A stretch of DNA of 64,000 nucleotides from Clostridium sp. AM22-11AC (GTDB lineage Bacteria > Bacillota > Clostridia > Lachnospirales > Lachnospiraceae), in assembly GCF_003473545.1 (NCBI RefSeq), contig NZ_QUCM01000001.1, positions 372,001-436,000 on the forward strand, given 5' to 3'. Position numbers and translations under genes: made by a program. Positions 31,838 to 42,139 of the stretch are shown in pieces (the first letter of the stretch is position 1; each line of letters begins with the position of its first letter). The notes under the pieces are model-generated. The model was not told the DNA's origin, did no database searches, and saw nothing but the letters and a program-made list of their open reading frames with translations.

Positions 31838-32530
31838 TTACCGCTGTCCATAATAAGCGCCCGGGCCATGCTTGCGCAGATAATGTTTATCCTGCAGGCA
31901 CTTAGGCGCTTCTTTTACGTCTGGATTTAAACGCTCACAGCGGGCTGCCATTTTAGCAACTTCTTCCAGTACTACTGCATTGTGTACTGCCTCTGCCGCA
32001 TCTTTTCCCCAGGTAAAAGGACCATGATTTTTACACAGAACACAGGGAACTGCCACCGGATCCAGTTTTCTTTCTTCAAACAGATCCGCGATCAGAACTC
32101 CTGTATTTCTTTCATAATCCTTTAATTCTTCCTCTGTCAGGTTTCTGGCACAGGGAACTGCCCCGTAAATATAATCTGCATGGGTGGTTCCGTAACACGG
32201 GATGTCTCTTCCGGCCTGTGCCCAGGAAGTAGCCCATGGACTGTGGGTATGTACGATACCACCGATCATCGGAAAACGGTTGTACAGTACCAGATGGGTC
32301 TTTGTATCAGAAGACGGATTTAATTTTCCCTCTACCTGATTTCCCTCCAGGTCCATAACCACCATATCTTCCGGTTTCATTTTATCGTAATCTACCCCTG
32401 AAGGCTTGATCACAAACAGTCCCTTTTCCCTGTCAATAGCAGAAACATTTCCCCAGGTAAAAGTGACCAGACCATACTTTGGAAGCTGCATATTGGCTTC
32501 ATATACTTTCTGTTTTAATTCTTCCAGCAT
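31838..32530 (-). CDS. araD: L-ribulose-5-phosphate 4-epimerase
   Basis: 230 residues, full length. Class II aldolase-type fold with zinc ligands in [10 protein letters not shown] and the later His in [18 protein letters not shown] and [10 protein letters not shown] near the start. It converts L-ribulose 5-phosphate to D-xylulose 5-phosphate, the last step before the pentose phosphate pathway. Its ATG directly follows the araB stop, so translation is coupled. Last gene of the arabinose operon. Confidence 0.94.
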   Translation of the reverse strand: MLEELKQKVYEANMQLPKYGLVTFTWGNVSAIDREKGLFVIKPSGVDYDKMKPEDMVVMDLEGNQVEGKLNPSSDTKTHLVLYNRFPMIGGIVHTHSPWATSWAQAGRDIPCYGTTHADYIYGAVPCARNLTEEELKDYERNTGVLIADLFEERKLDPVAVPCVLCKNHGPFTWGKDAAEAVHNAVVLEEVAKMAARCERLNPDVKEAPKCLQDKHYLRKHGPGAYYGQR

Positions 32531-34138
32531 TTATTTCCATCCTTCCACTGCGCCCTTTTCAGCTGCCAGTCCTTTGATATAATCCTTTATAAAGCTGTCA
32601 AAGCCCTTTACATCCTCTGCATCCGGCTCCATTACTTCTTCTTTGGCATCCGCAAATACATACTGGTTCAGATAATCAGAAAGGCTTTCCCCTTCTTTCT
32701 TATCTTTTCTGTAAGCTGCTAAAAGAGCAATGCCCCAGGCGCCGCCCTCTCCTGCTGTCTCCATAACAGCAACAGGTACATCTGCTGCAGCAGCCATAAT
32801 GCGCTGTCCAACACCTTTTGTCTTAAAGAAACCGCCGTGTCCCATTAATTTGTCCAGAGACACATTCTCTTCTTTAAACATAATGTCCATGCCATATTTA
32901 AGGGTTGCAAGGGAACTGTATAAATGAGTCCTCATAAAGTTAGCCAGTGTCAGTTTGCTGTCCGGTTTTCTCATAAACAGAGGACGTCCTTCTTCAAAAC
33001 CTGTGATCGGCTCTCCGGAAAGATAACCATAAGACATAAGGCCGCCGCAGTCAGCATCCCCTTCCAGGGCTTTTCTGTAAAGATTACCAAATAAAGTATT
33101 TTTATCCACTTTCTGGCCCATCATCTCATAAAACTGCTCAAACAGTCCTACCCAGGCATTCAGATCCGAAGTACAGTTGTTGCAGTGGACCATTCCTACC
33201 AGATGACCGTCAGGTGTAGTTACAAGGTCGATCTCCTCATGGACCTTCTTTAAGTTCTCTTCCAGGACTACCATGGCAAATACGGAAGTACCGGCAGATA
33301 CATTTCCTGTACGGACAGCTACACTGTTTGTAGCAGTCATACCAGTTCCTGCGTCTCCCTCTGGCGGACAAAGTGGGATACCTGCCTGAATCATTCCGCT
33401 TTCATCTAAAAGGGCTGCTCCTTCTTCTGTAAGACTTCCCGCATCTTCTCCTGCAGTAAGGACCTGAGGCAGGATACCGGATAATTTCCAGGAATATCCT
33501 TCCGGCTCCATCAGTGTTTCAAACTTGCGGACCATTTCTTTCTCATACTGGCCATCTGCCGGATCGATTGGGAACATTCCTGAGGCATCTCCTACGCCTA
33601 AAACCTTCTTTCCTGTCAGCTTCCAGTGGATATATCCAGCCAGAGTGGTGAAGAAATCCAGCTTTGACAGATGTTCTTCTTTGTTTAACACTGCCTGGTA
33701 TAAATGGGCAATGCTCCATCTTTGCGGAATATTATAATCAAACAGTTCGGTCAGTTTCTTTGCAGCTTCCCCTGTAATGGTATTTCTCCAGGTTCTAAAT
33801 GGCACCAGCAGTTCTCCTGCTTCATCAAATGCCATATATCCGTGCATCATGGCACTGATACCCATAGAGCCGATCCGTGTAAGTCCCACTCCATACTGCT
33901 TTTTTACATCTGCTGCCAGATCCTGATAGCAGGAACGCAGGCCTTTCCAGATATCCTCCAGGGAATAGGTCCAGATCCCGTTTTCCAGGCGGTTTTCCCA
34001 CTCGTAACTTCCCTGTGCAACAGGGGCGGTGGTACTGTCAACCAGTACCGCCTTGATCCTGGTAGAACCAAACTCGATCCCCAGAGATGTTCCCCCGTTT
34101 GTTATGTCATTTCTTATTTCTTCTACACTGCGACCCAT
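32531..34138 (-). CDS. araB: L-ribulokinase (FGGY family)
   Basis: 535 residues, the size of ribulokinases rather than the roughly 500 of xylulokinases. N-terminal FGGY lobe with [15 protein letters not shown] (phosphate 1 loop), [11 protein letters not shown], and [11 protein letters not shown] in the middle. The C-terminal lobe has [13 protein letters not shown] and [15 protein letters not shown] (adenosine-binding). It phosphorylates L-ribulose. It lies between araA and araD. Confidence 0.92.
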   Translation of the reverse strand: MGRSVEEIRNDITNGGTSLGIEFGSTRIKAVLVDSTTAPVAQGSYEWENRLENGIWTYSLEDIWKGLRSCYQDLAADVKKQYGVGLTRIGSMGISAMMHGYMAFDEAGELLVPFRTWRNTITGEAAKKLTELFDYNIPQRWSIAHLYQAVLNKEEHLSKLDFFTTLAGYIHWKLTGKKVLGVGDASGMFPIDPADGQYEKEMVRKFETLMEPEGYSWKLSGILPQVLTAGEDAGSLTEEGAALLDESGMIQAGIPLCPPEGDAGTGMTATNSVAVRTGNVSAGTSVFAMVVLEENLKKVHEEIDLVTTPDGHLVGMVHCNNCTSDLNAWVGLFEQFYEMMGQKVDKNTLFGNLYRKALEGDADCGGLMSYGYLSGEPITGFEEGRPLFMRKPDSKLTLANFMRTHLYSSLATLKYGMDIMFKEENVSLDKLMGHGGFFKTKGVGQRIMAAAADVPVAVMETAGEGGAWGIALLAAYRKDKKEGESLSDYLNQYVFADAKEEVMEPDAEDVKGFDSFIKDYIKGLAAEKGAVEGWK

Positions 34139-34158
34139 AGCTCCTTCTTTCTTCCTGA

Positions 34159-35664
34159 TCAGTGGAACTTGTAATAAGCCTCATTCCAGCGCAGTTCATT
34201 GCGCAGCTGACGGATATTTGTATCTTTGTCAATATAAACGGTTTCAATTCCCATTGCATTGGCCCAGTCTCCCATCTGCTCTGCAGTCAGGTCATAGGAA
34301 AAAGCAGTATGGTGCGCGCCGCCTGCATAGATCCATGCTGCAGCCCCTGTTTCAAGAGATGGCTCCGGAGTCCAGAATGCAGTTGCTACCGGAAGTTTCG
34401 GCATTGGTTTTTCTGCCTTCTTTACTTCCACATCATTGATGATCAGACGGAAGCGGTCTCCCAGGTCAATAAGGGAAGTTGCAATACCATGTCCTTCCTT
34501 TGCAGTAAATACCAGACGGGCCGGATCTTCCCTGTTGCCCATGGAAAGCGGGCACTCTTTAATGGAGATCTTTCCATCTGCGATGGTCGGGCAAACCTCT
34601 AACATATGAGCCTGAAGGATACCTTCTCTTCCTTTTACCAGATTGTATGTATAATCTTCAAAGAAGCTGGTTCCCTTTGCATCCTTTGTTCCTGCTGCCA
34701 TGATCTTCATCAGACGTACCATTGCCGCTGTCTTCCAGTCACCTTCTGCGCCAAATCCATAGCCTTTTTCCATCAGTCGCTGGATCGCAAGTCCCGGAAG
34801 CTGCTTTAAGCCGCCCAGATCACCAAAATGGGTTACGATCGCCTGATAATTGTTGGCATCTAAGAACCGTTCAAAGCCCAGCTCGATCTGTGCCTGTACA
34901 GCTACATGACGGCGGAATTCCTTTTCATCCCTGCCTTCTAAGAGGATGTCATATTTATCATAATATTCTTCTACCAGGGCATCTGTATCTGCCTGTGAAA
35001 CAGCGTCTACCGCTTCTACGATCTCATTTACAGGATAAGCATCTACTTCCCAGCCAAATTTGATCTGTGCCTCTACCTTATCACCGTCTGTAACTGCTAC
35101 GTTGCGCATATTATCGGCAACACGCATTACACGGATATGGGAAGACTCCATTACTCCGATGGCTGTACGCATCCAGGAAGCCAGCTGATCCTGTACTTTT
35201 TCATCTGCCCAGTGGCCTACGATCACTTTTCTTTCAATCCCCATACGGGTCACAATATGTCCATATTCTCTTCCGCCGTGGGCAGACTGGTTTTCATTCA
35301 TGAAATCCATATCAATGGACTCATAAGGGATCTCCTGGTTAAACTGGGTATGCAGATGGCATAAAGGCTTGTGATATTCCTGTAATCCCAGGATCCAGCT
35401 TTTAGCCGGTGAAAAAGTATGCATCCAGGTGATAACGCCTGCGCACTCCGGATCCTGATTTGCTTCGTTAAATGTCTTCCGGATCACTTCATTGGTGATC
35501 AGAGTCGGCTTCCATACAAGCTCAAATGGAAGTCTTCCGCTCTTATTCAACTCTTCTACTATGATCTGTGAATGTTTCGCTACATGAGCCAGACACTCAT
35601 CTCCGTAAAGATCCTGTGAACCGGTGCAAAACCAAAATTTATATTTTTTCTCCGTCATCAGCAT
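34159..35664 (-). CDS. araA: L-arabinose isomerase
   Basis: 501 residues, full length. Converts L-arabinose to L-ribulose in the cytoplasm with Mn(II). Features: [34 protein letters not shown], then metal-ligand regions [13 protein letters not shown] and EDYTYN, and [15 protein letters not shown] lies 8 nt before ATG 35664, favouring that start over an ATG 6 nt downstream. It follows the ABC permease genes by 40 nt. Confidence 0.96.
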   Translation of the reverse strand: MLMTEKKYKFWFCTGSQDLYGDECLAHVAKHSQIIVEELNKSGRLPFELVWKPTLITNEVIRKTFNEANQDPECAGVITWMHTFSPAKSWILGLQEYHKPLCHLHTQFNQEIPYESIDMDFMNENQSAHGGREYGHIVTRMGIERKVIVGHWADEKVQDQLASWMRTAIGVMESSHIRVMRVADNMRNVAVTDGDKVEAQIKFGWEVDAYPVNEIVEAVDAVSQADTDALVEEYYDKYDILLEGRDEKEFRRHVAVQAQIELGFERFLDANNYQAIVTHFGDLGGLKQLPGLAIQRLMEKGYGFGAEGDWKTAAMVRLMKIMAAGTKDAKGTSFFEDYTYNLVKGREGILQAHMLEVCPTIADGKISIKECPLSMGNREDPARLVFTAKEGHGIATSLIDLGDRFRLIINDVEVKKAEKPMPKLPVATAFWTPEPSLETGAAAWIYAGGAHHTAFSYDLTAEQMGDWANAMGIETVYIDKDTNIRQLRNELRWNEAYYKFH

Positions 35665-35704
35665 AGCAAACTTCTCCTTATTTTTCTACATTTTTCTATT
35701 TTTT

Positions 35705-36718
35705 CTACTTCTTTTTCTTCATCATGGCAAGAACAGACTGGAGTACAATGAAGAAGCATAACAGAGCTGCAATGGTAATACGTGTCCACCAGGAAGATAA
35801 GGTTCCCTGGAAGGTGATAAAGGCTTCGATGGTTGCCTTGATCAGTACACCAAATAAGGTTCCAAATACATTTCCCACACCACCGGTAAGAAGGGTTCCA
35901 CCGATAACGGAAGAAGCAATGGCATCCATTTCAAAGCCCTTTGCCTGCTCTACGAAACCGCCCAGTGTGTTTAAGCAGAATAAAATACTTCCAACGCCGC
36001 AGAGGAAACCGTCTAATACATAGGCTTTTAATTTGACCCTGCGTACATTTAAGCCCATCATCAGGGCTGACTGCTCATTTCCGCCTACTGCATAAATGCT
36101 GCGTCCAAACTTGGTATATTTTAACATGATAAATGCCAGTACCAGAAATACCAGGGCGATCACAACGGTAGGATACATATAAGGATAGACCATAACGCCC
36201 TTTTTGTTCAGGTAGCCGCCAAATGGCAGATACAGCTTCATTTTTGCCCATGCCATAAAGGTCTCATTGGTAATACTGATCATATCTTTGGAAATGATGG
36301 CAGTCATACCTCTGGCAAAGAACATACCTGCCAGTGTTACGATAAATGGCTGGATGTCCATGTAGGCAACTAAAAATCCCTGGACCAGGCCAAATACAAT
36401 GCCTGTCACCAGAACAATGATCACTGCAGGAACTGCACCAATACCGCCTTTTTCCATCATCCAGGCAAGCATCATACAGCCCATAGCCACGAAAGAACCA
36501 ACGCTGATATCAATACCGCCGGTGATCATAACAACAGTCATGCCGATACCGATAACGATCAGTCCTGCATTGGATATAAACAGGTTTAAGAAGTTCTGTG
36601 TCTTGGAAAAGCCCTGTGCGTTAAACAGCACACAGCCGATCCCGTACATAATAAAGAACAGCAAAATGGTAACAAGCAGCAGGAAACTGTTCTGTTTTAA
36701 TTTCATTTTACCTTTCAT
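35705..36718 (-). CDS. Sugar ABC transporter permease, YjfF-like
   Basis: 337 residues, about nine to ten helices, BPD_transp_2 family. GVGNVFGTLFGVLIKATIEAF near the C-terminus and IGMTVVMITGGIDISVGS near residue 60 are typical of the ribose/galactofuranose permease group. It pairs with the permease gene immediately upstream (1-bp gap), as YtfT and YjfF do in E. coli. It probably forms the membrane channel for L-arabinose or arabinofuranose, judged from the ara genes downstream. Confidence 0.88.
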   Translation of the reverse strand: MKGKMKLKQNSFLLLVTILLFFIMYGIGCVLFNAQGFSKTQNFLNLFISNAGLIVIGIGMTVVMITGGIDISVGSFVAMGCMMLAWMMEKGGIGAVPAVIIVLVTGIVFGLVQGFLVAYMDIQPFIVTLAGMFFARGMTAIISKDMISITNETFMAWAKMKLYLPFGGYLNKKGVMVYPYMYPTVVIALVFLVLAFIMLKYTKFGRSIYAVGGNEQSALMMGLNVRRVKLKAYVLDGFLCGVGSILFCLNTLGGFVEQAKGFEMDAIASSVIGGTLLTGGVGNVFGTLFGVLIKATIEAFITFQGTLSSWWTRITIAALLCFFIVLQSVLAMMKKKK

Positions 36719-36719
36719 G

Positions 36720-37775
36720 TCATGCTGCCTCCTTTCCTGCTTTTATCTCTTTCTTCTGTAACAGAGATTTTCTCCATCTTGCAAAACCTGGAGACTGGAG
36801 AGCTACAATGATAACAACTACGATAGCCTTATAAACAGGCACCTGGTCAGAAGAAACATGCATTGCATACAGGGTAGTTGTAAGTGCCTGGATGGTAAAT
36901 GCACCGATCACGGAACCTGCCAGTGAAAATTTTCCGCCGCCTAAGGAGTTTCCGCCAATGGCAACTGCCAGAATGGCATCCAGTTCCATGTTAAGACCAA
37001 TGTTGTTGGCATCTGCAGAATAAATACGGCTGGAAGCGATCAGGCCTGCAAGGCCGGAACACAGGCCGCAGTACGCATATGTAAGGAAAATGATAAGAAC
37101 GGATTTAATACCTACTAACTGGGATGCTCTCTTGTTGATACCTACAGACTGGATGTACATGCCCAGGGCTGTTTTCTTTAAAAGCAGCGAAGTAAGGGCA
37201 ACTACCAGCACTGCCACGATAAACGGGGTAGGAACCGGAAATCCCGGGAAAGAAGCGCCCAGTACACGGTAACTGTCTACACGCACATAGGTGATCTGTC
37301 CGTCTGTGATCAGCTGTGCAATACCTCTGCCTGCTGTAAACATGATCAGAGTTGCCACCATAGGCTGGATATTTAACTTTGATACTAAAAATCCGTTAAA
37401 ACAGCCAATGGCTGCGCCTACTACCAAAGCTGCTATAAAGCCAAGGATCAGTGGATTTGCATAAGCAGTAGCTGCTCTCTCTCCACCTGTAAGGATGTTA
37501 CAGCATACAGCTGCACTTACTGCCATAATAGCGCCTACGGAAATATCCGTTCCTGCTGAGGAAGATACTACCAGGGTCATTCCTACTGCCAGGATCACAA
37601 GTTCGGAGGCACGGTTGATGATATCGATCATATATCCATAGAGAACGCCATCACGGATCTCAATGGAAAAGAAGTTCGGTGTTGTGATGATATTTACCAG
37701 CAATACCAGTGCCAGGCAGAAAATAGGGAGAAATAATCTCTGGGATGTTATGTTTTTTAATGTTTTATTTTTCAT
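36720..37775 (-). CDS. Sugar ABC transporter permease, YtfT-like
   Basis: 351 residues, BPD_transp_2 family with about ten helices; VGMTLVVSSSAGTDISVGAIMA and VAIGGNSLGGGKFSLAGS are family stretches. It lies 2 bp after the ATPase gene and overlaps functionally with the second permease, making a heterodimeric channel likely. It is cotranscribed with the other importer genes and araABD. Confidence 0.88.
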   Translation of the reverse strand: MKNKTLKNITSQRLFLPIFCLALVLLVNIITTPNFFSIEIRDGVLYGYMIDIINRASELVILAVGMTLVVSSSAGTDISVGAIMAVSAAVCCNILTGGERAATAYANPLILGFIAALVVGAAIGCFNGFLVSKLNIQPMVATLIMFTAGRGIAQLITDGQITYVRVDSYRVLGASFPGFPVPTPFIVAVLVVALTSLLLKKTALGMYIQSVGINKRASQLVGIKSVLIIFLTYAYCGLCSGLAGLIASSRIYSADANNIGLNMELDAILAVAIGGNSLGGGKFSLAGSVIGAFTIQALTTTLYAMHVSSDQVPVYKAIVVVIIVALQSPGFARWRKSLLQKKEIKAGKEAA

Positions 37776-37777
37776 GA

Positions 37778-39301
37778 CTACTGCCCTCCTGCAATGGTTG
37801 ACATAATGGAAGACTGGTTCATTTCATTTCCGGAAAGTTCTCCTACCTTTGCACCGTCACGCATAACCACCATGCGGTCACAGGTACGGAGCATCTCTTC
37901 GATCTCTGAGGAAATAAATACCACTGCCATTCCCTGGGAAGCCAGTTTTACTACCAGCTTCTGGATCTCTGTTTTGGTTCCTACGTCAATGCCTCTTGTA
38001 GGCTCGTCCAGAATAAGAAAATCCGGATTGGTCAAAAGCCAGCGGCCAATGATCACCTTCTGCTGATTTCCACCGGATAATGATTTGATCGGTGTTTCAC
38101 GGCTGGCTGTTTTGATCTGCAGCATTTCAATATATTTATCTGTAAATTCTTCCTGCTGCTTTCTGCTTAATAAGTGGAACATGCCACGTTTTGCCTGAAG
38201 TGCCATGATCATATTTTCTCTTACAGACAGGTCTGCAATGATACCTTCATTTTTACGGTCTTCCGGAAGATAGGCCATTCCTGCATGCATGGAAGTAATT
38301 GGGTGTTTGGCTGTTATTCCATTTCCCTTTACCTGAAGGGTTCCTTCATCCGGACGTTCTGCCCCGTAGAGAACACGGACTGTTTCAGATCGTCCGGAAC
38401 CTAACAGGCCTGTAAAGCCAACAACCTCGCCTTTGTGGATCACCAGGTCAAATGGCTTGATATAGCCTTTCTTTCCCAGTCCCACTGCCTTGATAACGAT
38501 ATCTTCCTCTGTATGTTCCTCTTCGTCCTTTGCTTCCTTGATGGCAGCCAGATCATCAAAATCTTTACCCATCATCTTTGCAACCAGCTGGACTCTTGGA
38601 AGTTCTGCTGTGGTAAATTCTCCTACCAGCTGTCCGTTACGCAGTACTGTGATCTTATCGCAGACTGCATATACCTGCTCCAGGAAATGGGTAACAAAGA
38701 TAATGCCCACTCCCTCTCCTTTTAAACGAAGCATCAGCTTAAACAGCTTTTCTACTTCCCCGTCATCCAGAGAAGAAGTAGGCTCATCCAGGATCAGAAC
38801 CTTTGCAGACATGTCCACTGCACGGGCAATGGCGATCATCTGCTGGATGGCGATGGAATAATTGTCAATAGTCTGTGTAACATCTGCATGTATGTCAAGA
38901 TCCTGCAATAATTTTGCAGCTCTTTTATTCATAGTTTTCCAGTCGATCAGCCCTGCTTTTCTGGGCTCTCTTCCAATAAAAAGATTTTCTGCCACTGTAA
39001 GGTTGGGGCAGAGGTTTACTTCCTGATACACGGTACTGATACCGCGGCTCTGGGCTTCCTGCGGACTGCGGTTGATGATTGTATGGTCACAGCCATCGAT
39101 CATGATCTCTCCTGTTTCAAACTCCTCCACACCGGTGAGAACCTTGATCAGAGTGGATTTTCCAGCTCCGTTCTCACCCATAAGTGCATGTATTTCCCCT
39201 TTTTTTAATGTAAAATCCACATTCTGCAGAGCTTTTACACCTGGGAATGTCTTATATATATGCCGCATTTCAAGGACAGAATCCTTTTCCATAAAAGCCA
39301 T
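37778..39301 (-). CDS. Sugar ABC transporter ATP-binding protein (two nucleotide-binding domains), YtfR/MglA type
   Basis: 507 residues from 39301, or 504 from ATG 39292. The second ATG is better spaced (10 nt) from GGAGG, which lies only 1 nt before the first. Domain 1 (about 10-240): Walker A GENGAGKST, Walker B VLILDEPTSS, Q-loop VYQEVN. Domain 2 (about 270-500): a degenerate Walker A GLLGSGRSE, signature LSGGNQQK and ILDEPTRGIDVG. This duplicated plan is typical of ribose/arabinose/galactofuranose importers. A hairpin terminator lies between the binding-protein gene and this gene. Confidence 0.93.
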   Translation of the reverse strand: MAFMEKDSVLEMRHIYKTFPGVKALQNVDFTLKKGEIHALMGENGAGKSTLIKVLTGVEEFETGEIMIDGCDHTIINRSPQEAQSRGISTVYQEVNLCPNLTVAENLFIGREPRKAGLIDWKTMNKRAAKLLQDLDIHADVTQTIDNYSIAIQQMIAIARAVDMSAKVLILDEPTSSLDDGEVEKLFKLMLRLKGEGVGIIFVTHFLEQVYAVCDKITVLRNGQLVGEFTTAELPRVQLVAKMMGKDFDDLAAIKEAKDEEEHTEEDIVIKAVGLGKKGYIKPFDLVIHKGEVVGFTGLLGSGRSETVRVLYGAERPDEGTLQVKGNGITAKHPITSMHAGMAYLPEDRKNEGIIADLSVRENMIMALQAKRGMFHLLSRKQQEEFTDKYIEMLQIKTASRETPIKSLSGGNQQKVIIGRWLLTNPDFLILDEPTRGIDVGTKTEIQKLVVKLASQGMAVVFISSEIEEMLRTCDRMVVMRDGAKVGELSGNEMNQSSIMSTIAGGQ

Positions 39302-39315
39302 GCCTCCTTTTTTCT

Positions 39316-39358
39316 AAAAAAAGACACGGGAGGGGACTTTTGTCTCCCGCCCCGTGCC
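39316..39358 (-). terminator. Attenuating hairpin after the binding-protein gene
   Basis: On the minus strand a GC-rich stem (GGCACGGGGCGGGAGAC with GTCCCCTCCCGTGTC, AAAA loop) is followed by TTTTTTT. It lies 38 nt past the binding-protein stop and before the ATPase gene. Such a hairpin usually keeps the binding protein at higher levels than the rest of the operon. Confidence 0.78.
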
Positions 39359-39396
39359 TGATCTGCTATGTATTACTGGTAACAGATTGCTGGTTA

Positions 39397-40476
39397 TTAG
39401 TATGCTCTGGTCTTTAAGATCTCTTCCAGATCCATGGAGGTATCAAAGTAAGCTTCATCTACATACTGGATCTTTTCAACTTCTTCGCCCTTTTCCAGTT
39501 TCTGGATGATCTCAGCTACACGTGGTCCATGAAGTGGGTTGCACTCGAAGGTTGCGTTTAAGTCACCTGCGATCATAGACTCAAATGCTGCCTTTACAGA
39601 GTCAAAACTTACTACGATAATGTCACCCTCTGGTCCACAGGTCTTTCCTGCTGCCTTGATCGCGTCGATAGCACCGAATGCTTCGTTATCATTCTCACAG
39701 ATAACTACGTCAATATCATCGTAGCTCTTTAAGAAGGACTCCATAACTTCCTGTCCTTTAGCCTGTGTAAATTCACCGGACTGCTTGTCTAACATATTCC
39801 AGTTGGAATGTTCTTTTAACTTGTTCTCCATACCTTCTGTACGGCCAACCTGTGCAGATGCACCGATGGTTCCCTGAATGGTTACCATATTGATCTCTTC
39901 GTCTGCTCTGCCCTGTTTCTCTAAGTAATCTGCCAGCCAGTCACCACAGGTCTCGCCTTCTTTTACGAAGTTTCCGCCTACCCATGCTTCATAAAGGCTG
40001 TCATCTGAAAGCTGCATCTGACGGTCAGAAAGAATAACCGGTATTCCAGCTTCTTTTGCTTCTTCCAGAACAGTTTCCCATCCGGTCTCAACTACAGGAG
40101 CAACTACGATATAATCAACATCCTGCTGGATAAAGGAACGGATCGCTTTGATCTGGTTTTCCTGTTTCTGCTGTGCGTCATCAAAGATCAGCTTATAGCC
40201 GTTTTCTTCTGTAAATGTGGACTTAAAAGATTCTGTATTCGCAGTTCTCCAGTCAGACTCAGCGCCTACCTGTGCGTATCCGACTGTGATCAGATCTCCG
40301 TCAGCTGCTGCTTCCTTCTTTTCCCCTTCAGAAGAAGCTTCTGCTGCTGTGGTCTCCTCTGCCTTTGTCTCAGCTGGCGCTGCAGTTGTTTTTGACTCTG
40401 CAGGATTGCTGGTGCATGCGGTTGCTGACATTGCTACAGCTGCTGCTAATGCTACGGATAAAAATCTTTTTTTCAT
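39397..40476 (-). CDS. Sugar-binding lipoprotein of the ABC importer (YtfQ-like)
   Basis: 359 residues from ATG 40476 (AGGAGG 8 nt upstream). Lipoprotein signal: MKKRFLSVALAAAVAMSATAC with the lipidated Cys at 21. An Ala/Glu/Thr-rich linker (about 25-55) reaches across the wall. The rest is a Peripla_BP_4 fold (VGYAQVGAESDWRTANT; VVAPVVETGW; VICENDNEAFGAIDAIK), closest in pattern to the galactofuranose-binding YtfQ. It captures the sugar outside the membrane, probably arabinose by operon context. Confidence 0.9.
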   Translation of the reverse strand: MKKRFLSVALAAAVAMSATACTSNPAESKTTAAPAETKAEETTAAEASSEGEKKEAAADGDLITVGYAQVGAESDWRTANTESFKSTFTEENGYKLIFDDAQQKQENQIKAIRSFIQQDVDYIVVAPVVETGWETVLEEAKEAGIPVILSDRQMQLSDDSLYEAWVGGNFVKEGETCGDWLADYLEKQGRADEEINMVTIQGTIGASAQVGRTEGMENKLKEHSNWNMLDKQSGEFTQAKGQEVMESFLKSYDDIDVVICENDNEAFGAIDAIKAAGKTCGPEGDIIVVSFDSVKAAFESMIAGDLNATFECNPLHGPRVAEIIQKLEKGEEVEKIQYVDEAYFDTSMDLEEILKTRAY

Positions 40477-40524
40477 ATGATGGTTCCTCCTTTTTAATAA
40501 CATCACATTTGTTTTTGCAGTTTT

Positions 40525-40561
40525 ATTATACAAAATGCTCCGTATATTTTATACAGAGCAT
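40525..40561 (-). promoter_or_regulatory. -10 box and inverted repeat ahead of the importer operon
   Basis: TATAAT on the minus strand (40525-40530) sits next to ATGCTC-N15-GAGCAT (40535-40561, with GTATA/TATAC inside). No good -35 is present, so activation, for example by the AraC-type response regulator encoded upstream, is likely. The repeat could also end the kinase transcript. Confidence 0.5.
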
Positions 40562-40624
40562 CTTTTCAAAAAAGTGTGTTTTTTATAGGTTTTCCACAAA
40601 TTTTTGTGTTTTCTTTGGAAAAAG

Positions 40625-42124
40625 TTATGTTTTTTTATTGAGGAAGATCTTAAAGCAGGTCCCGATCCCTTTTTCAGACTCAACCAGTATCTCTGCCTGA
40701 TCCCCATAATACATCCTAAGGCGCTGTGCCACATTATTAAGACCAAAGCCGCCTTTTTTCAGATCTGCCTGTTCCCCTTCAAAGGTTCCGGAAAGCTTTT
40801 TACGTACTTTTTCAAGAGTTTCCGGATCCATGCCGCTTCCATTATCCTCCACTTCAAAGATCAGGTTATCCCGGTCCTCATAGCCTCTTATGATAATACA
40901 GCCTCCGCCCCGCTTATTTTTGATCCCGTGGTACAGAGCGTTTTCAACTAAAGGCTGCAGCAGCATTTTTAAAACAATATGATCCTTTATTCCCGGTTCG
41001 ATCTGAATGGAATAGTCTAAAATATCCTCATAGCGGATCTTCTGGATCTTTAAATAACTGCGTATATGAGACTCTTCTTCCTCCACTGTAATAAAATCTT
41101 TTCCTCCCGACAGCACGGTGCGGAAGAAATCACTGAGGTCTGTGGTCATTTCCACTACCTGACGGTTATTTCCCCCTTCTGCCATCCACACAATGGAGTC
41201 TAAAGTATTATAAAGAAAATGGGGACTGATCTGCTCCTGGTGGAGCCGCAGCTCTGCCTCCCGCAGATTTTTCTGCTCCTGGGTATTTTTCTCTAACAGC
41301 CGCCGGATCCGCTCACTCATATGATTAAAAGTACGGGCCAGTACATTGATCTCCTCTAAACTGCCAAGATCCGCCTTTGCATCCAGATCTCCCTTTCCCA
41401 GACGTTCTGCCGTCTGCTGCAGCCGTCCCAAAGGCCCTGTAATGGAATTTGTGATGGCCAGTGCAAGGAAAGTGCCTGCTGTCAGCACACAGGCCAGCAA
41501 AACCATATATTCCTGGATCCGTTTGGTCACCTGCTGTTCCAGTTCTTTTTGCAGCTGCTCCATATTGATCATCTCATAGTAGGTATACTGGGTAATATAA
41601 TCCTGGATCATGGAACACAGCCCCTGGATATCATTTTCCCAGATATTTACATTTTCATCGTATCTTCCTGTAACAGAGGCATTGTCGATCATCCGGTTGA
41701 CTGCCTTTTCCAGAGAGTCTAAACAGGATAAAATACCTTTTATCTTAATATCACCGTCTGATCCCGGTACCCGCTCAATGGACTTTCCAAAGGCATGACG
41801 GGCAGATGCAATCATGTTCAGGGGATTTTTCACCACTGTAGCATACTTGCTCTTCCCCTCTAAAATATCCCCGTTTTCAAATTTATCTACATCGATCAGA
41901 CCGATCATGACCCGGTACATGGAATATTCCATATCGGATTTAAACTTGATATTGTATTCATTGGCCACTTTCAGGTTTGCCATGATCTCATTATAGGACC
42001 GGGAATAATTTTCAAACATACGCTGATAGCCGGCTACCATAAATGTAAGAGGGATCACGATCACAAACAGTAAAAAGAGCAGACGCATTTTCAGTGACAG
42101 GTAAAACTTCTTTTTCTTTTCCAT
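40625..42124 (-). CDS. YesM-type sensor histidine kinase
   Basis: 499 residues. N-terminal helix about 10-32, an extracellular sensor of about 170 residues, a second helix about 205-228, HAMP (about 230-280), His_kinase with the phospho-acceptor in ISPHFLYNTLDSI near 305, and HATPase_c (VENALYHGIKNK; EDNGSGMDP; GFGLNNVAQRL). No His-kinase A dimerisation domain, as usual for this class. It is translated 15 nt after the response regulator. The importer genes downstream suggest it senses an arabinose-containing sugar, possibly through the binding protein. Confidence 0.92.
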   Translation of the reverse strand: MEKKKKFYLSLKMRLLFLLFVIVIPLTFMVAGYQRMFENYSRSYNEIMANLKVANEYNIKFKSDMEYSMYRVMIGLIDVDKFENGDILEGKSKYATVVKNPLNMIASARHAFGKSIERVPGSDGDIKIKGILSCLDSLEKAVNRMIDNASVTGRYDENVNIWENDIQGLCSMIQDYITQYTYYEMINMEQLQKELEQQVTKRIQEYMVLLACVLTAGTFLALAITNSITGPLGRLQQTAERLGKGDLDAKADLGSLEEINVLARTFNHMSERIRRLLEKNTQEQKNLREAELRLHQEQISPHFLYNTLDSIVWMAEGGNNRQVVEMTTDLSDFFRTVLSGGKDFITVEEEESHIRSYLKIQKIRYEDILDYSIQIEPGIKDHIVLKMLLQPLVENALYHGIKNKRGGGCIIIRGYEDRDNLIFEVEDNGSGMDPETLEKVRKKLSGTFEGEQADLKKGGFGLNNVAQRLRMYYGDQAEILVESEKGIGTCFKIFLNKKT

Positions 42125-42139
42125 GTCTCTATGCCCCTT

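Noticed and set aside
39316..39358. End of the binding-protein gene as a separate operon
   Set aside because: No promoter is visible before the ATPase gene and the importer needs both; partial termination is more likely.
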